This document shows, one piece after another, positions 49,714 through 57,003 of a stretch of 64,000 nt of DNA. Every line of letters begins with the position of its first letter. The first letter of the stretch is position 1. A program made the translations under genes and the position numbers. The stretch lies in contig NZ_AP022588.1 in assembly GCF_010731735.1 (NCBI RefSeq), positions 3,782,001 to 3,846,000 of the forward strand, given 5' to 3'. The notes beneath the pieces are model-generated. The model saw nothing but the letters and a program-made list of their open reading frames with translations, searched no databases and was not told the DNA's origin. Source of the DNA: Mycolicibacterium sediminis (GTDB lineage Bacteria; Actinomycetota; Actinomycetes; Mycobacteriales; Mycobacteriaceae).

Positions 49714-50640
49714 CTAGCCCGGGCCGTCGCTCGCGGCGGCCAGCAGCGGCACCAGCACGTCGCCGATCGGGGTCGGCAACCCGTGTGCCGCGGCCCGGCG
49801 CACCACCACCGCGTTGCGGACGTCCCACTCGAGCGGTCTGCCCTGCTGGCGGTCGGTGAGGATCGACGTCGTCAGGTCCTCGGGCACCTGGGTGAACAGC
49901 GCCACCGTCTGGTCGATCACCTCGTCGCCGAGGTTCGCTCCCTCGGCGCGGGCCACCGCGAGGCATTCGGCGAGGTAGGCCCGGGCCAGGGTGGCCACGT
50001 CGTCGCGCCGGAAGGTGCCCGAGGTGCGGCCCGACAGCACCATCAACGCGCCGACGGCGTTGACGAGCAGCTTGTGCCATGCGGCGCTGACGAAGTCCGG
50101 GTCGGCCTCGACCGACATCCGCGGGCCGGCCAATCGCTCGACCAGGACGCGTCCCGCCGGCTCGTCGGGGACGACGAGCCGCACCGGGGTGCGCAGCCGC
50201 ACCCATCCGTCGGGCTGCGTCTCCGCCGAGAACCACACCACGCACGGCACCACCGTCGCCTGCGGGCAGTACCGACCGACGCGCTCGACCTGCTCGACGC
50301 CGTTCTGCAGCGCACACACCACGGAGTCCGGGCCGCACAGCACCCGCAGCCACTCCGCCGCGGCCTCGGTCTGGGTGTCCTTGACCGCCAGCAGCACCAC
50401 GTCGACGGGGCCGTCGACGCCGGCGGGATCGGTCAGCACCGGATGGGGGACGACCACGGGATCGCCGTCGTCGGGTCGCACCTCGGAGGTGGCGCGCGGC
50501 GTGCGCCCGCAGACCAGGACGTCGTGCCCCGCCTCGTGCAGGAGTGCCGCGACGGTAGTGCCGATGGCGCCGGGCCCGACGATGGCGATCCGGCTGGCGA
50601 TCCGGCCGGCGATCCGGCCGGCGATGCTGGTCTCGATCAC
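49714..50640 (-). CDS. Ketopantoate reductase-like oxidoreductase
   Basis: A 308-residue protein of the PanE/ApbA family: Rossmann motif IAIVGPGAIGTTVAALL (Gly22-x-Gly24-x-x-Gly27), VDVVLLAVKDTQTEA, LQNGVEQVE, and WHKLLVNAVGALMVLSGRTSG holding the catalytic Lys region. Reduction of ketopantoate is the classical role; in mycobacteria this copy is an unconfirmed candidate, since related 2-keto-acid reductases share the fold. The N-terminus carries a repeat IAGR-IAGR-IASR from 12-bp tandem repeats. Start GTG 50640 lies seven bases after reverse-strand TATCTT, so leaderless. Confidence 0.86.
   Translation of the reverse strand: MIETSIAGRIAGRIASRIAIVGPGAIGTTVAALLHEAGHDVLVCGRTPRATSEVRPDDGDPVVVPHPVLTDPAGVDGPVDVVLLAVKDTQTEAAAEWLRVLCGPDSVVCALQNGVEQVERVGRYCPQATVVPCVVWFSAETQPDGWVRLRTPVRLVVPDEPAGRVLVERLAGPRMSVEADPDFVSAAWHKLLVNAVGALMVLSGRTSGTFRRDDVATLARAYLAECLAVARAEGANLGDEVIDQTVALFTQVPEDLTTSILTDRQQGRPLEWDVRNAVVVRRAAAHGLPTPIGDVLVPLLAAASDGPG
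50584..50631 (-). repeat. 12-bp tandem repeats in the reductase N-terminus
   Basis: GGCGATCCGGCC/T occurs three times in tandem with a fourth, diverged copy (GGCGATGCTGGT). On the coding strand it reads IAGR-IAGR-IASR just ahead of the Rossmann motif, i.e. extra residues absent from the core fold. Confidence 0.8.
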
Positions 50641-50670
50641 CGGCGCCAAGATACCGCTCCCGGCCCCCTC

Positions 50671-50676
50671 TAGACT
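50671..50676 (+). promoter_or_regulatory. Probable -10 element for aspS
   Basis: TAGACT lies 39 bases before the aspS GTG, with a ribosome-binding site GAGGAG at 50703-50708. It gives a conventional leadered transcript, divergent from the reductase gene. Confidence 0.5.
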
Positions 50677-50714
50677 GATCACTCGGCCCACCCCCCAGTT
50701 CCCGAGGAGTTTCA

Positions 50715-52526
50715 GTGTTGCGCAGTCATGCCGCCGGATCGTTGCGGTCCACCGACGCAGGGCAGACGGTGACGCTCGCCGGCTGGGTGGCGCGCCGGCG
50801 CGACCACGGGGGCGTCATCTTCATCGACCTGCGGGATGGCGCCGGCGGACAGGAGCGCAGCGACTCGGGGAGTGGGCAGAGCGTCGCCCAGGTGGTGTTC
50901 CGCGACGCCGGCGTCCTGGAGCAGGCACACCGGTTGCGCGCCGAGTTCTGCGTGGCCGTCACGGGTGTCGTCGAGGCCCGTCCGGAGGGAAACGCCAACT
51001 CCGACATCGCAACCGGTGAGATCGAGGTCAACGCGACCACTCTGACCGTGCTGGCAGAGAGCGCGCCGCTACCGTTCCAGCTCGACGAGACGCCCGGTGA
51101 GGAAGCCCGCCTGAAGTACCGCTACCTCGACCTCCGCCGCGAGGGTCCCGGTGCGGCCATCCGGCTGCGGTCGAAGGTCAACGCGGCGGCCCGCGACGTC
51201 CTCGGCGGGCACGACTTCATCGAGATCGAGACACCGACGCTGACCCGGTCGACGCCCGAGGGCGCACGCGACTTCCTGGTGCCCGCCCGCCTGCAGCCGG
51301 GGTCGTTCTACGCGCTGCCGCAGAGCCCGCAGCTGTTCAAGCAGCTGCTGATGGTCGCGGGCATGGAGCGGTACTACCAGATCGCGCGCTGCTACCGCGA
51401 CGAGGACTTCCGCGCCGACCGGCAGCCCGAGTTCACCCAGCTCGACGTCGAGATGAGCTTCGTCGACGCCGACGACGTGATGGCCGTGTCCGAGGAGGTG
51501 CTCGCCTCGCTGTGGGCGCTGATCGGCTACACCCTGCCGACGCCCATTCCGCGCATGACCTACGACGAGGCGATGCGCCGCTTCGGGTCCGACAAGCCCG
51601 ATCTGCGCTTCGGCGTCGAACTCGTCGACTGCACGGACTTCTTCTCCGACACCACGTTCCGCGTCTTCCAGGCGCCGCACGTCGGCGCCGTCGTGATGCC
51701 GGGTGGGGCGTCGCAGCCGCGCCGCACGCTGGACGGCTGGCAGGAGTTCGCCAAGCAGCGCGGTCACAAGGGACTGGCCTACGTGCTGGTCGCCGAGGAC
51801 GGATCGCTGGGCGGCCCGGTCGCCAAGAACCTGACCGACGCCGAGCGCGACGGTCTGGCCGGTCACGTGGGCGCCGCACCCGGCGACTGCATCTTCTTCG
51901 CCGCCGGACCGACCAAGTCGGCGCGCGCGCTGCTCGGTGCGACCCGCATCGAGATCGCCAAGCGCCTGGACATGATCGATCCGAATGCGTGGGAGTTCGT
52001 CTGGATCGTGGACTGGCCGCTGTTCGAGGCCGCCGACGAGGCCACTGCGTCCGGCGACGTCGCCGTGGGGTCGGGTGCCTGGACGGCGGTGCACCACGCC
52101 TTCACCTCGCCGAAGCCCGAATCGGAGTCGACGTTCGACACCGATCCCGGCAGCGCACTCGCCAACGCCTACGACATCGTGTGCAACGGCAACGAGATCG
52201 GCGGCGGTTCGATCCGCATCCATCGCCGCGACGTCCAGGAACGCGTGTTCGCGATGATGGGCATCGACCACGACGAGGCGCAGGACAAGTTCGGCTTCCT
52301 GCTCGACGCGTTCACCTTCGGCGCCCCGCCGCACGGCGGCATCGCGTTCGGATGGGACCGCATCGTCGCGCTGCTCAGCGGCGTCGACTCCATCCGCGAC
52401 GTCATCGCGTTCCCGAAGTCCGGCGGCGGCGTCGACCCGCTGACCGACGCGCCCGCCCCGATCACCCCGCAGCAGCGCAAGGAGTCGGGCATCGACGGCA
52501 AGCCGAAGGCCGACACCCCGGCCTAG
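50715..52526 (+). CDS. aspS: Aspartyl-tRNA synthetase
   Basis: A 603-residue bacterial-type AspRS: N-terminal OB anticodon domain (AGWVARRRDHGGVIFIDLRD), class II motifs (FIEIETPTLTRSTPEGARDFLVP; CYRDEDFRADRQPEFTQLD, split as written), GAD insertion domain, and motif 3 GGIAFGWDRIVALL. Mycobacteria lack AsnRS, so AspRS is non-discriminating and also makes Asp-tRNA-Asn for GatCAB (known, not seen here). After DLRDG the OB domain carries AGGQERSDSGSGQS, which I take to be a longer loop than usual. GTG start after GAGGAG. Confidence 0.97.
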   Translation: MLRSHAAGSLRSTDAGQTVTLAGWVARRRDHGGVIFIDLRDGAGGQERSDSGSGQSVAQVVFRDAGVLEQAHRLRAEFCVAVTGVVEARPEGNANSDIATGEIEVNATTLTVLAESAPLPFQLDETPGEEARLKYRYLDLRREGPGAAIRLRSKVNAAARDVLGGHDFIEIETPTLTRSTPEGARDFLVPARLQPGSFYALPQSPQLFKQLLMVAGMERYYQIARCYRDEDFRADRQPEFTQLDVEMSFVDADDVMAVSEEVLASLWALIGYTLPTPIPRMTYDEAMRRFGSDKPDLRFGVELVDCTDFFSDTTFRVFQAPHVGAVVMPGGASQPRRTLDGWQEFAKQRGHKGLAYVLVAEDGSLGGPVAKNLTDAERDGLAGHVGAAPGDCIFFAAGPTKSARALLGATRIEIAKRLDMIDPNAWEFVWIVDWPLFEAADEATASGDVAVGSGAWTAVHHAFTSPKPESESTFDTDPGSALANAYDIVCNGNEIGGGSIRIHRRDVQERVFAMMGIDHDEAQDKFGFLLDAFTFGAPPHGGIAFGWDRIVALLSGVDSIRDVIAFPKSGGGVDPLTDAPAPITPQQRKESGIDGKPKADTPA

Positions 52527-52563
52527 CGGGAATACCCACCGACGACGGAGAGCTGAGTCACAC

Positions 52564-53016
52564 ATGGCAGAGATCGATAAGGCAAGACTCGTCTCCGACA
52601 CCAAGGCGCTCGACGACTTCAACCGCAACGTCGTCGAGGAGTTCCGCGCCAACGGCGGGAAGGTGGGCGGGCCGTTCGAGGGCGGCGCGCTGCTGCTCCT
52701 GCACACCACCGGAGCCAAGTCGGGTCAGCCCCGGCTGTCGCCGCTGGCGTACCTCGAGATCGACGGCAAGATGATGATCATCGGCTCCTACGCCGGCGCG
52801 CCGAAGGATCCCGCGTGGGTGCACAACCTGCGTGCGAACCCGAGCGCACGCATCGAGGTGGGGACCGACGCCTTCGACGTCACCGCACGCGAACTGCCCG
52901 ACGACGAGCGTGACGCGACCTACCCGAAGGTCATCGAGCAGGCGCCCGTGTTCGCCGAGTACCAGGCCAACACCACGCGCAGCATCCCCCTGTTCGAACT
53001 GGTCCGCGCCTCTTAG
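52564..53016 (+). CDS. F420-dependent nitroreductase-family protein (Ddn-like)
   Basis: A 150-residue split-barrel protein. LLLHTTGAKSGQPRLSPLAYLE and GSYAGAPKDPAWVHNLRANP (each read in halves) are the signature of deazaflavin-dependent nitroreductases, and mycobacteria make F420. Members reduce quinones, nitro-drugs or other small molecules. ATG 52564 is 37 bases after aspS. The terminator hairpin follows 16 bases after its stop. Confidence 0.9.
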   Translation: MAEIDKARLVSDTKALDDFNRNVVEEFRANGGKVGGPFEGGALLLLHTTGAKSGQPRLSPLAYLEIDGKMMIIGSYAGAPKDPAWVHNLRANPSARIEVGTDAFDVTARELPDDERDATYPKVIEQAPVFAEYQANTTRSIPLFELVRAS

Positions 53017-53032
53017 CTTCGTCGAGACCGCA

Positions 53033-53069
53033 CTGAGGGCTGTGATCCGCGATGGATCACAGCCCTCAG
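53033..53069. terminator. Perfect bidirectional terminator hairpin
   Basis: CTGAGGGCTGTGATCC pairs perfectly with GGATCACAGCCCTCAG around a five-base GCGAT loop: 16 bp of stem. It lies between the stop of the nitroreductase gene and the stop of the convergent lipoprotein gene, so it can end transcription from both sides. No U-tract follows, as is common in mycobacteria. Confidence 0.8.
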
Positions 53070-53082
53070 CGCATTCTCGAGG

Positions 53083-53550
53083 TCAATTCCGGCCGGGCGC
53101 TCCCGGGGTGCCCTGCGGGCCGGCGTTGGAGCCGGGCAGGTTCTTGCCGGTCGGGGGCGACGGGGTGCTCTGCACCGACGGCGGTGTGGCCGAGGGTCCC
53201 GCGCTGACGGTGGAACTGGGGTTCGCGGAGCTGGCGCCACCGGTGCCACCCCCGCCCGTACCGCCGCCTGCGGTGCCGCCGCCACCGGACCCGCCGCCAC
53301 CGCTCGTGGGGGACGGTGCCGTGGGACTGGGGGAGACGTTCACCGGCGGCGAGCTGGTCGGCGGGGCCACGGCCGGCGAGGTCGCCGGGGCGGTGCTGAC
53401 GGCGGACGTGTCGGTGGGTGCGTCGGTGCTCTCGCCGCTGCTACAGCCGGCCAGCAAGGCGGCGGACGCGATGGCGGCCGAAGCCGTCATCAACGCCGCG
53501 CCCCTTGCATTCGAAATGAAGTTCACGATCGTTTGATAGCCATCGGCCAC
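53083..53550 (-). CDS. Low-complexity secreted lipoprotein
   Basis: A 155-residue protein: signal sequence with lipobox LLAGC (Cys36 if started at 53550), then a long Thr/Ser/Pro and Gly/Ser low-complexity tail (SPSPTAPSPTSGGGGSGGGG) and a Gly/Pro end. No folded domain is recognisable. It may be a cell-wall-anchored spacer or PPE-like low-complexity protein. GTG start is uncertain; a downstream ATG (MTASAAIASAALLAGC) gives a shorter signal with no positive charge. It converges on the aspS-side hairpin. Confidence 0.7.
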   Translation of the reverse strand: MADGYQTIVNFISNARGAALMTASAAIASAALLAGCSSGESTDAPTDTSAVSTAPATSPAVAPPTSSPPVNVSPSPTAPSPTSGGGGSGGGGTAGGGTGGGGTGGASSANPSSTVSAGPSATPPSVQSTPSPPTGKNLPGSNAGPQGTPGAPGRN

Positions 53551-53600
53551 CGTCGCGAACCTCGCTGACCAGCCACGTCATGAATACGTAACGCGGACTT

Positions 53601-54788
53601 TCAGAGCCGTTCGATGATGGTGGCGTTGGCCATGCCGCCGCCTTCACACATCGTCTGCAGCGCGTAGCGTCCGCCGCGCTGGTGCAGCGCGTTGACCATC
53701 GTGGTCATGATCCGGGCGCCGCTGGCCCCCAACGGATGTCCGATGGCGATCGCACCGCCGTTGACGTTCGTCTTCGACAGGTCGGCGCCGGTGTCCTTGG
53801 CCCATGCCAGGACGACGGGGGCGAACGCCTCGTTGACCTCGAACAGGTCGATGTCGGACAGCGACAGGCCCGAGCGGGCGAGCACCTTTGCGGTGGCGGG
53901 GATGACGCCGGTGAGCATGTACAGCGGGTCCGAACCGACCACGGTCGTCGTGTGGATCCGTGCCAGCGGCGTGAGTCCGAGTTTGCGCGCGGTGGCGCCG
54001 CTGATGATCATCACCGCGGCGCTACCGTCCGAGAGCGGCGACGAGTTGCCGGGCGTGATCTCCCAGTTGATCTGGGGGAAGCGCGCCGCGTACCGCTCGC
54101 TGAAGAACGCCGGACGCAGACCGGCCAGTGTCTCGACAGACGTTCCGGGCCTGATGATCTCGTCGCTCGACAGGCCGGCGATCGGGGCGAGTTCGGCGTC
54201 GAACAGGCCCTCCTTGGTGGCGCGCGCGGCCTTCTCGTGGCTGCCCGCGGAGAACTCGTCGAGTTCGGTGCGCGAGAACCCCCACTTGGCCGCGATGAGT
54301 TCGGCGCTGATGCCCTGGGGCACGAGGCCGTCGGGGTAGCGGGCCGCCATGCCCGTGCCGAACGGGTCGCTGCCGGGTAGCACGCTGGATCCCATGAGCA
54401 CCCGGGACATCGACTCGACGCCCGAGGCGATCACGACGTCGTAGGCGCCCGCGATCACGCCCTGGGCGGCGAAGGAGATGGCCTGCTGGCTGCTGCCGCA
54501 CTGCCGGTCGATCGTGGTGCCGGGCACGCTCTCGGGAAAGCCGGCGCCGAGCAGGGCGTTGCGGGCGATGTTCACGGACTGGTCGCCGACCTGGGTGACC
54601 GCGCCGGCGATGACGTCGTCGACGAGGACCGGGTCGACGCCGGTCCGCTCGACCACCTCGCGCAGGCTGTGGGCGAGGAGGTCGACGGGGAGGACGTCGT
54701 GCAGTGCACCGTTCGCCTTTCCCTTGCCGACCGGGGTGCGTACCGCACCCACGATGACTGCGTCCCGATCCGAATACGATCCGGTCAT
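53601..54788 (-). CDS. Acetyl-CoA acetyltransferase (thiolase)
   Basis: A 395-residue thiolase. Catalytic Cys97 in DRQCGSSQQA, NEAFAPVV, His351 in GHPLGASG and the proton-transfer Cys381 in CEGGGMA. It condenses or cleaves 3-ketoacyl-CoA; biosynthetic and degradative roles cannot be separated from sequence. AGGAGG lies before the ATG. It is divergent from the HxlR gene across an 84-99-base gap, so it is likely controlled by it. Thiolase/HxlR pairs are often seen in lipid and aromatic metabolism. Confidence 0.93.
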   Translation of the reverse strand: MTGSYSDRDAVIVGAVRTPVGKGKANGALHDVLPVDLLAHSLREVVERTGVDPVLVDDVIAGAVTQVGDQSVNIARNALLGAGFPESVPGTTIDRQCGSSQQAISFAAQGVIAGAYDVVIASGVESMSRVLMGSSVLPGSDPFGTGMAARYPDGLVPQGISAELIAAKWGFSRTELDEFSAGSHEKAARATKEGLFDAELAPIAGLSSDEIIRPGTSVETLAGLRPAFFSERYAARFPQINWEITPGNSSPLSDGSAAVMIISGATARKLGLTPLARIHTTTVVGSDPLYMLTGVIPATAKVLARSGLSLSDIDLFEVNEAFAPVVLAWAKDTGADLSKTNVNGGAIAIGHPLGASGARIMTTMVNALHQRGGRYALQTMCEGGGMANATIIERL

Positions 54789-54852
54789 GGTGTCCTCCTG
54801 AAACCTCATCGCTGAGTATTCTCGTATGTACCTAGATGTTGTATCACCTGGG

Positions 54853-54858
54853 TATAGT
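54853..54858 (+). promoter_or_regulatory. -10 element for the HxlR gene
   Basis: TATAGT fits TANNNT; the surrounding gap is unusually AT-rich for this window (e.g. ATGTTGTATCACC, GTTAGAACAAC), with short GTTGT/ACAAC repeats that may be regulator half-sites. Confidence 0.5.
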
Positions 54859-54887
54859 TAGAACAACTCAGAGTGAGGTTTGATTCC

Positions 54888-55364
54888 GTGAACGTGCTAC
54901 AGGGTCCACTGGCCGACCGCGACTCGTGGTCGGCCATCGGCAGGTGCCCCGTCGAGAGGACGATGGCGCTGGTCGGCACCAAGTCCGCGATGCTCGTGAT
55001 GCGCGAGGCGTACTACGGCACCACCCGCTTCGACGACTTCGCCAAGCGCGTCGGCGTGACCAAGGCCGCCATGTCGGCGAGGCTCGCCGAACTCGTCGAG
55101 ATCGGCCTGCTGGAGAAGCGTCCCTACCGGGAGCCGGGGCAGCGCAGCCGCGACGAGTACGTGCTCACCGAGGAGGGCACCGACTTCATGCCGGTGGTGC
55201 TGGCGATGTTCGAGTGGGGACGCAAGCGCGGCGAGACCGACACGCGGCTGCGACTCACCCACCTCGGTTGCGGCGCGGATGCCACCGTTCAGATCCGTTG
55301 CAGCGCAGGGCACGACGTCGCGCCCGACGAAATCGGCGTCCGACTGCGGGGCCGCAAGACCTAA
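54888..55364 (+). CDS. HxlR-family transcriptional regulator
   Basis: A 158-residue winged-helix protein. The HxlR signature begins at CPVERTMALVGTKSAMLVMREAYYG, followed by FAKRVGVTKAAMSARLAELVEIGLLEKRPYREPGQRSRDEYVLTEEG (read in pieces). The C-terminal half has three Cys (GCGADATVQIRCSAGH), possibly metal-binding. I choose GTG 54888, preceded nine bases upstream by AGTGAGG; GTG 54873 is the alternative. It is divergent from the thiolase gene. Confidence 0.87.
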   Translation: MNVLQGPLADRDSWSAIGRCPVERTMALVGTKSAMLVMREAYYGTTRFDDFAKRVGVTKAAMSARLAELVEIGLLEKRPYREPGQRSRDEYVLTEEGTDFMPVVLAMFEWGRKRGETDTRLRLTHLGCGADATVQIRCSAGHDVAPDEIGVRLRGRKT

Positions 55365-55378
55365 TCGGCCCCGCCCGC

Positions 55379-55936
55379 TCAGGTGTGCGCGGGCGTGTTC
55401 GCGAACTGGTCGGTGATGGCCTGGCAGAACGCGTCCAGGTCCGCGGGCGACCGGCTGGTGATCAGGTTGCCGTCGATGCAGACCTGCTGATCGACGACGG
55501 TGGCGCCGGCGTTGCGCAGATCGGTCCGCACGCTCGGGTAGGACGTGAGCGTCCGGTCCCGCACCACGTCGGCCTCGACCAGCGTCCACGGTCCGTGGCA
55601 GATCGCGGCGACGGGCTTGCCCGAGCGCACGAAGTCGCGGACGAAGGCCACCGCCGACCCGTCCATCCGGAGCTTGTCCGGGTTGACCGTGCCGCCCGGC
55701 AGCACCAGCGCGTCGAACTCGTCGACCGAGGCGTCGGCGACCGTGCGGTCGACCGGGAACGTGCCCGCGTCGTCGAGGTCGTGGTCGCGCGCGGCGATCG
55801 CGCCGGTATCGATCGACAGCAGCTCGATGCTGCCGCCGGCGTCCTCGACGGCGGACCGGGGTCGCTCGAGTTCGACCCTCTCGACGCCGTCGGCGGCCAG
55901 GAAGGCGATCCTGCGGCCGTTCAATTCTCCTGCCAT
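55379..55936 (-). CDS. DJ-1/PfpI-family protein
   Basis: A 185-residue DJ-1/PfpI fold protein. The nucleophile elbow AAICHGPW holds Cys113 followed by His; the early LAADGVERVELERPRSAVEDAG has the usual Glu. The family includes glyoxalase III-like and protease-like members; activity here is not clear. ATG with AGGAGGA upstream. It converges on HxlR and is divergent from DUF389 (91-base gap). Confidence 0.9.
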   Translation of the reverse strand: MAGELNGRRIAFLAADGVERVELERPRSAVEDAGGSIELLSIDTGAIAARDHDLDDAGTFPVDRTVADASVDEFDALVLPGGTVNPDKLRMDGSAVAFVRDFVRSGKPVAAICHGPWTLVEADVVRDRTLTSYPSVRTDLRNAGATVVDQQVCIDGNLITSRSPADLDAFCQAITDQFANTPAHT

Positions 55937-56015
55937 GAGGTCCTCCTCGTCGTGGGGTTGTCGTGGTCACCGACGGCTACCCAGGCGAATGCGGTCGAAT
56001 CACCGTCGCGCCCGA

Positions 56016-56021
56016 TAGCGT
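56016..56021 (+). promoter_or_regulatory. -10 element, leaderless DUF389 gene
   Basis: TAGCGT ends six bases before the GTG at 56028; no ribosome-binding site. Confidence 0.45.
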
Positions 56022-56027
56022 CGACGC

Positions 56028-56957
56028 GTGCTGCACTTGCGCGTCATCGCCCCGGCCGACCTGCGCGACGACGTGATCGAGGTGCTGCGTGGCGAGGTGG
56101 GCGTCGCGAACCTGCTCCTCCACCCCGGGGCGGCCCTCGAACCCGAGGGCGACGAGATCACCGCCGACATCGCCCGCGAGTGCGCCAACGACCTGATCCG
56201 GCGCCTCAAGGACCTCGACGTCCAGCACCGCGGGGCCATCACGCTCGAGATCCTCGACACCGTCCTGTCCACCCGCGCGCACCGCGCCGAGGACCGGGCG
56301 GAGGGCGACCCCGCGGACGCGGTGGTCTGGGACGAACTGATCGGCCGCACCCGGGAGGAGTCGACGCTCAGCGTGACCTTCGTGCTGTTCCTGACCCTCG
56401 CGTGTCTGCTCACCGCGATCGGCGTGGTGACCGACTCGACGGTCACGGTGGTGGGCGCCATGGTGCTCGGTCCCGAGTTCGGGCCGCTCGCGGCGCTCTC
56501 GGTGGCCCTGGTGCAGCGGCGGCTCAACCTGGCCCGCCGCGCCGCGCTGGCGCTGGTGGTGGGCTTCCCCATCGCGATGGGGATCACGGCGCTCGCCACC
56601 GCGAGTGCCGAGGCGGTGGGGTGGCTGACGCCCGACAGCGTCGCGAACGTCCACGAGGTGGACTTCATCTTCAAGGTCGGGCCGCTGTCCTTCGTCGTCG
56701 CGCTGCTGGCCGGTGCCGCGGGGATGCTGTCGCTGGTGTCGGCGCGGGCGACCGGTCTGGTGGGGGTGTTCATCTCCGTATACACGGTGACGGCAGCCGG
56801 TTTCGCGGTGGTCGCGGCCACCGTGGGTCAGTGGGACGTGGCGGCCAAGTCGGCGCTGCAGCTGGTGGTCAACCTCGTCGGCATCGTCATCGCCGGTGTG
56901 CTGGTCCTCGTCCTGCGGCCCAAGGGCCGATGGGTGCCGCATTCGGCCAAGGCCTAG
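56028..56957 (+). CDS. DUF389 membrane protein
   Basis: A 309-residue protein. A soluble N-terminal region of about 115 residues (start LHLRVIAPADLRDDVIEVL) precedes about seven helices with the DUF389 pattern AMVLGPEFGPLAAL in the first pair. The function of DUF389 is unknown. It stands alone ahead of the transglutaminase cluster with 46 bases between; co-transcription is possible. Leaderless start. Confidence 0.87.
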   Translation: MLHLRVIAPADLRDDVIEVLRGEVGVANLLLHPGAALEPEGDEITADIARECANDLIRRLKDLDVQHRGAITLEILDTVLSTRAHRAEDRAEGDPADAVVWDELIGRTREESTLSVTFVLFLTLACLLTAIGVVTDSTVTVVGAMVLGPEFGPLAALSVALVQRRLNLARRAALALVVGFPIAMGITALATASAEAVGWLTPDSVANVHEVDFIFKVGPLSFVVALLAGAAGMLSLVSARATGLVGVFISVYTVTAAGFAVVAATVGQWDVAAKSALQLVVNLVGIVIAGVLVLVLRPKGRWVPHSAKA

Positions 56958-57003
56958 CTCCGCGGTTCTGCGTGCGGGGGGTGCGTGTGGTGGGATCAGC
57001 GCT

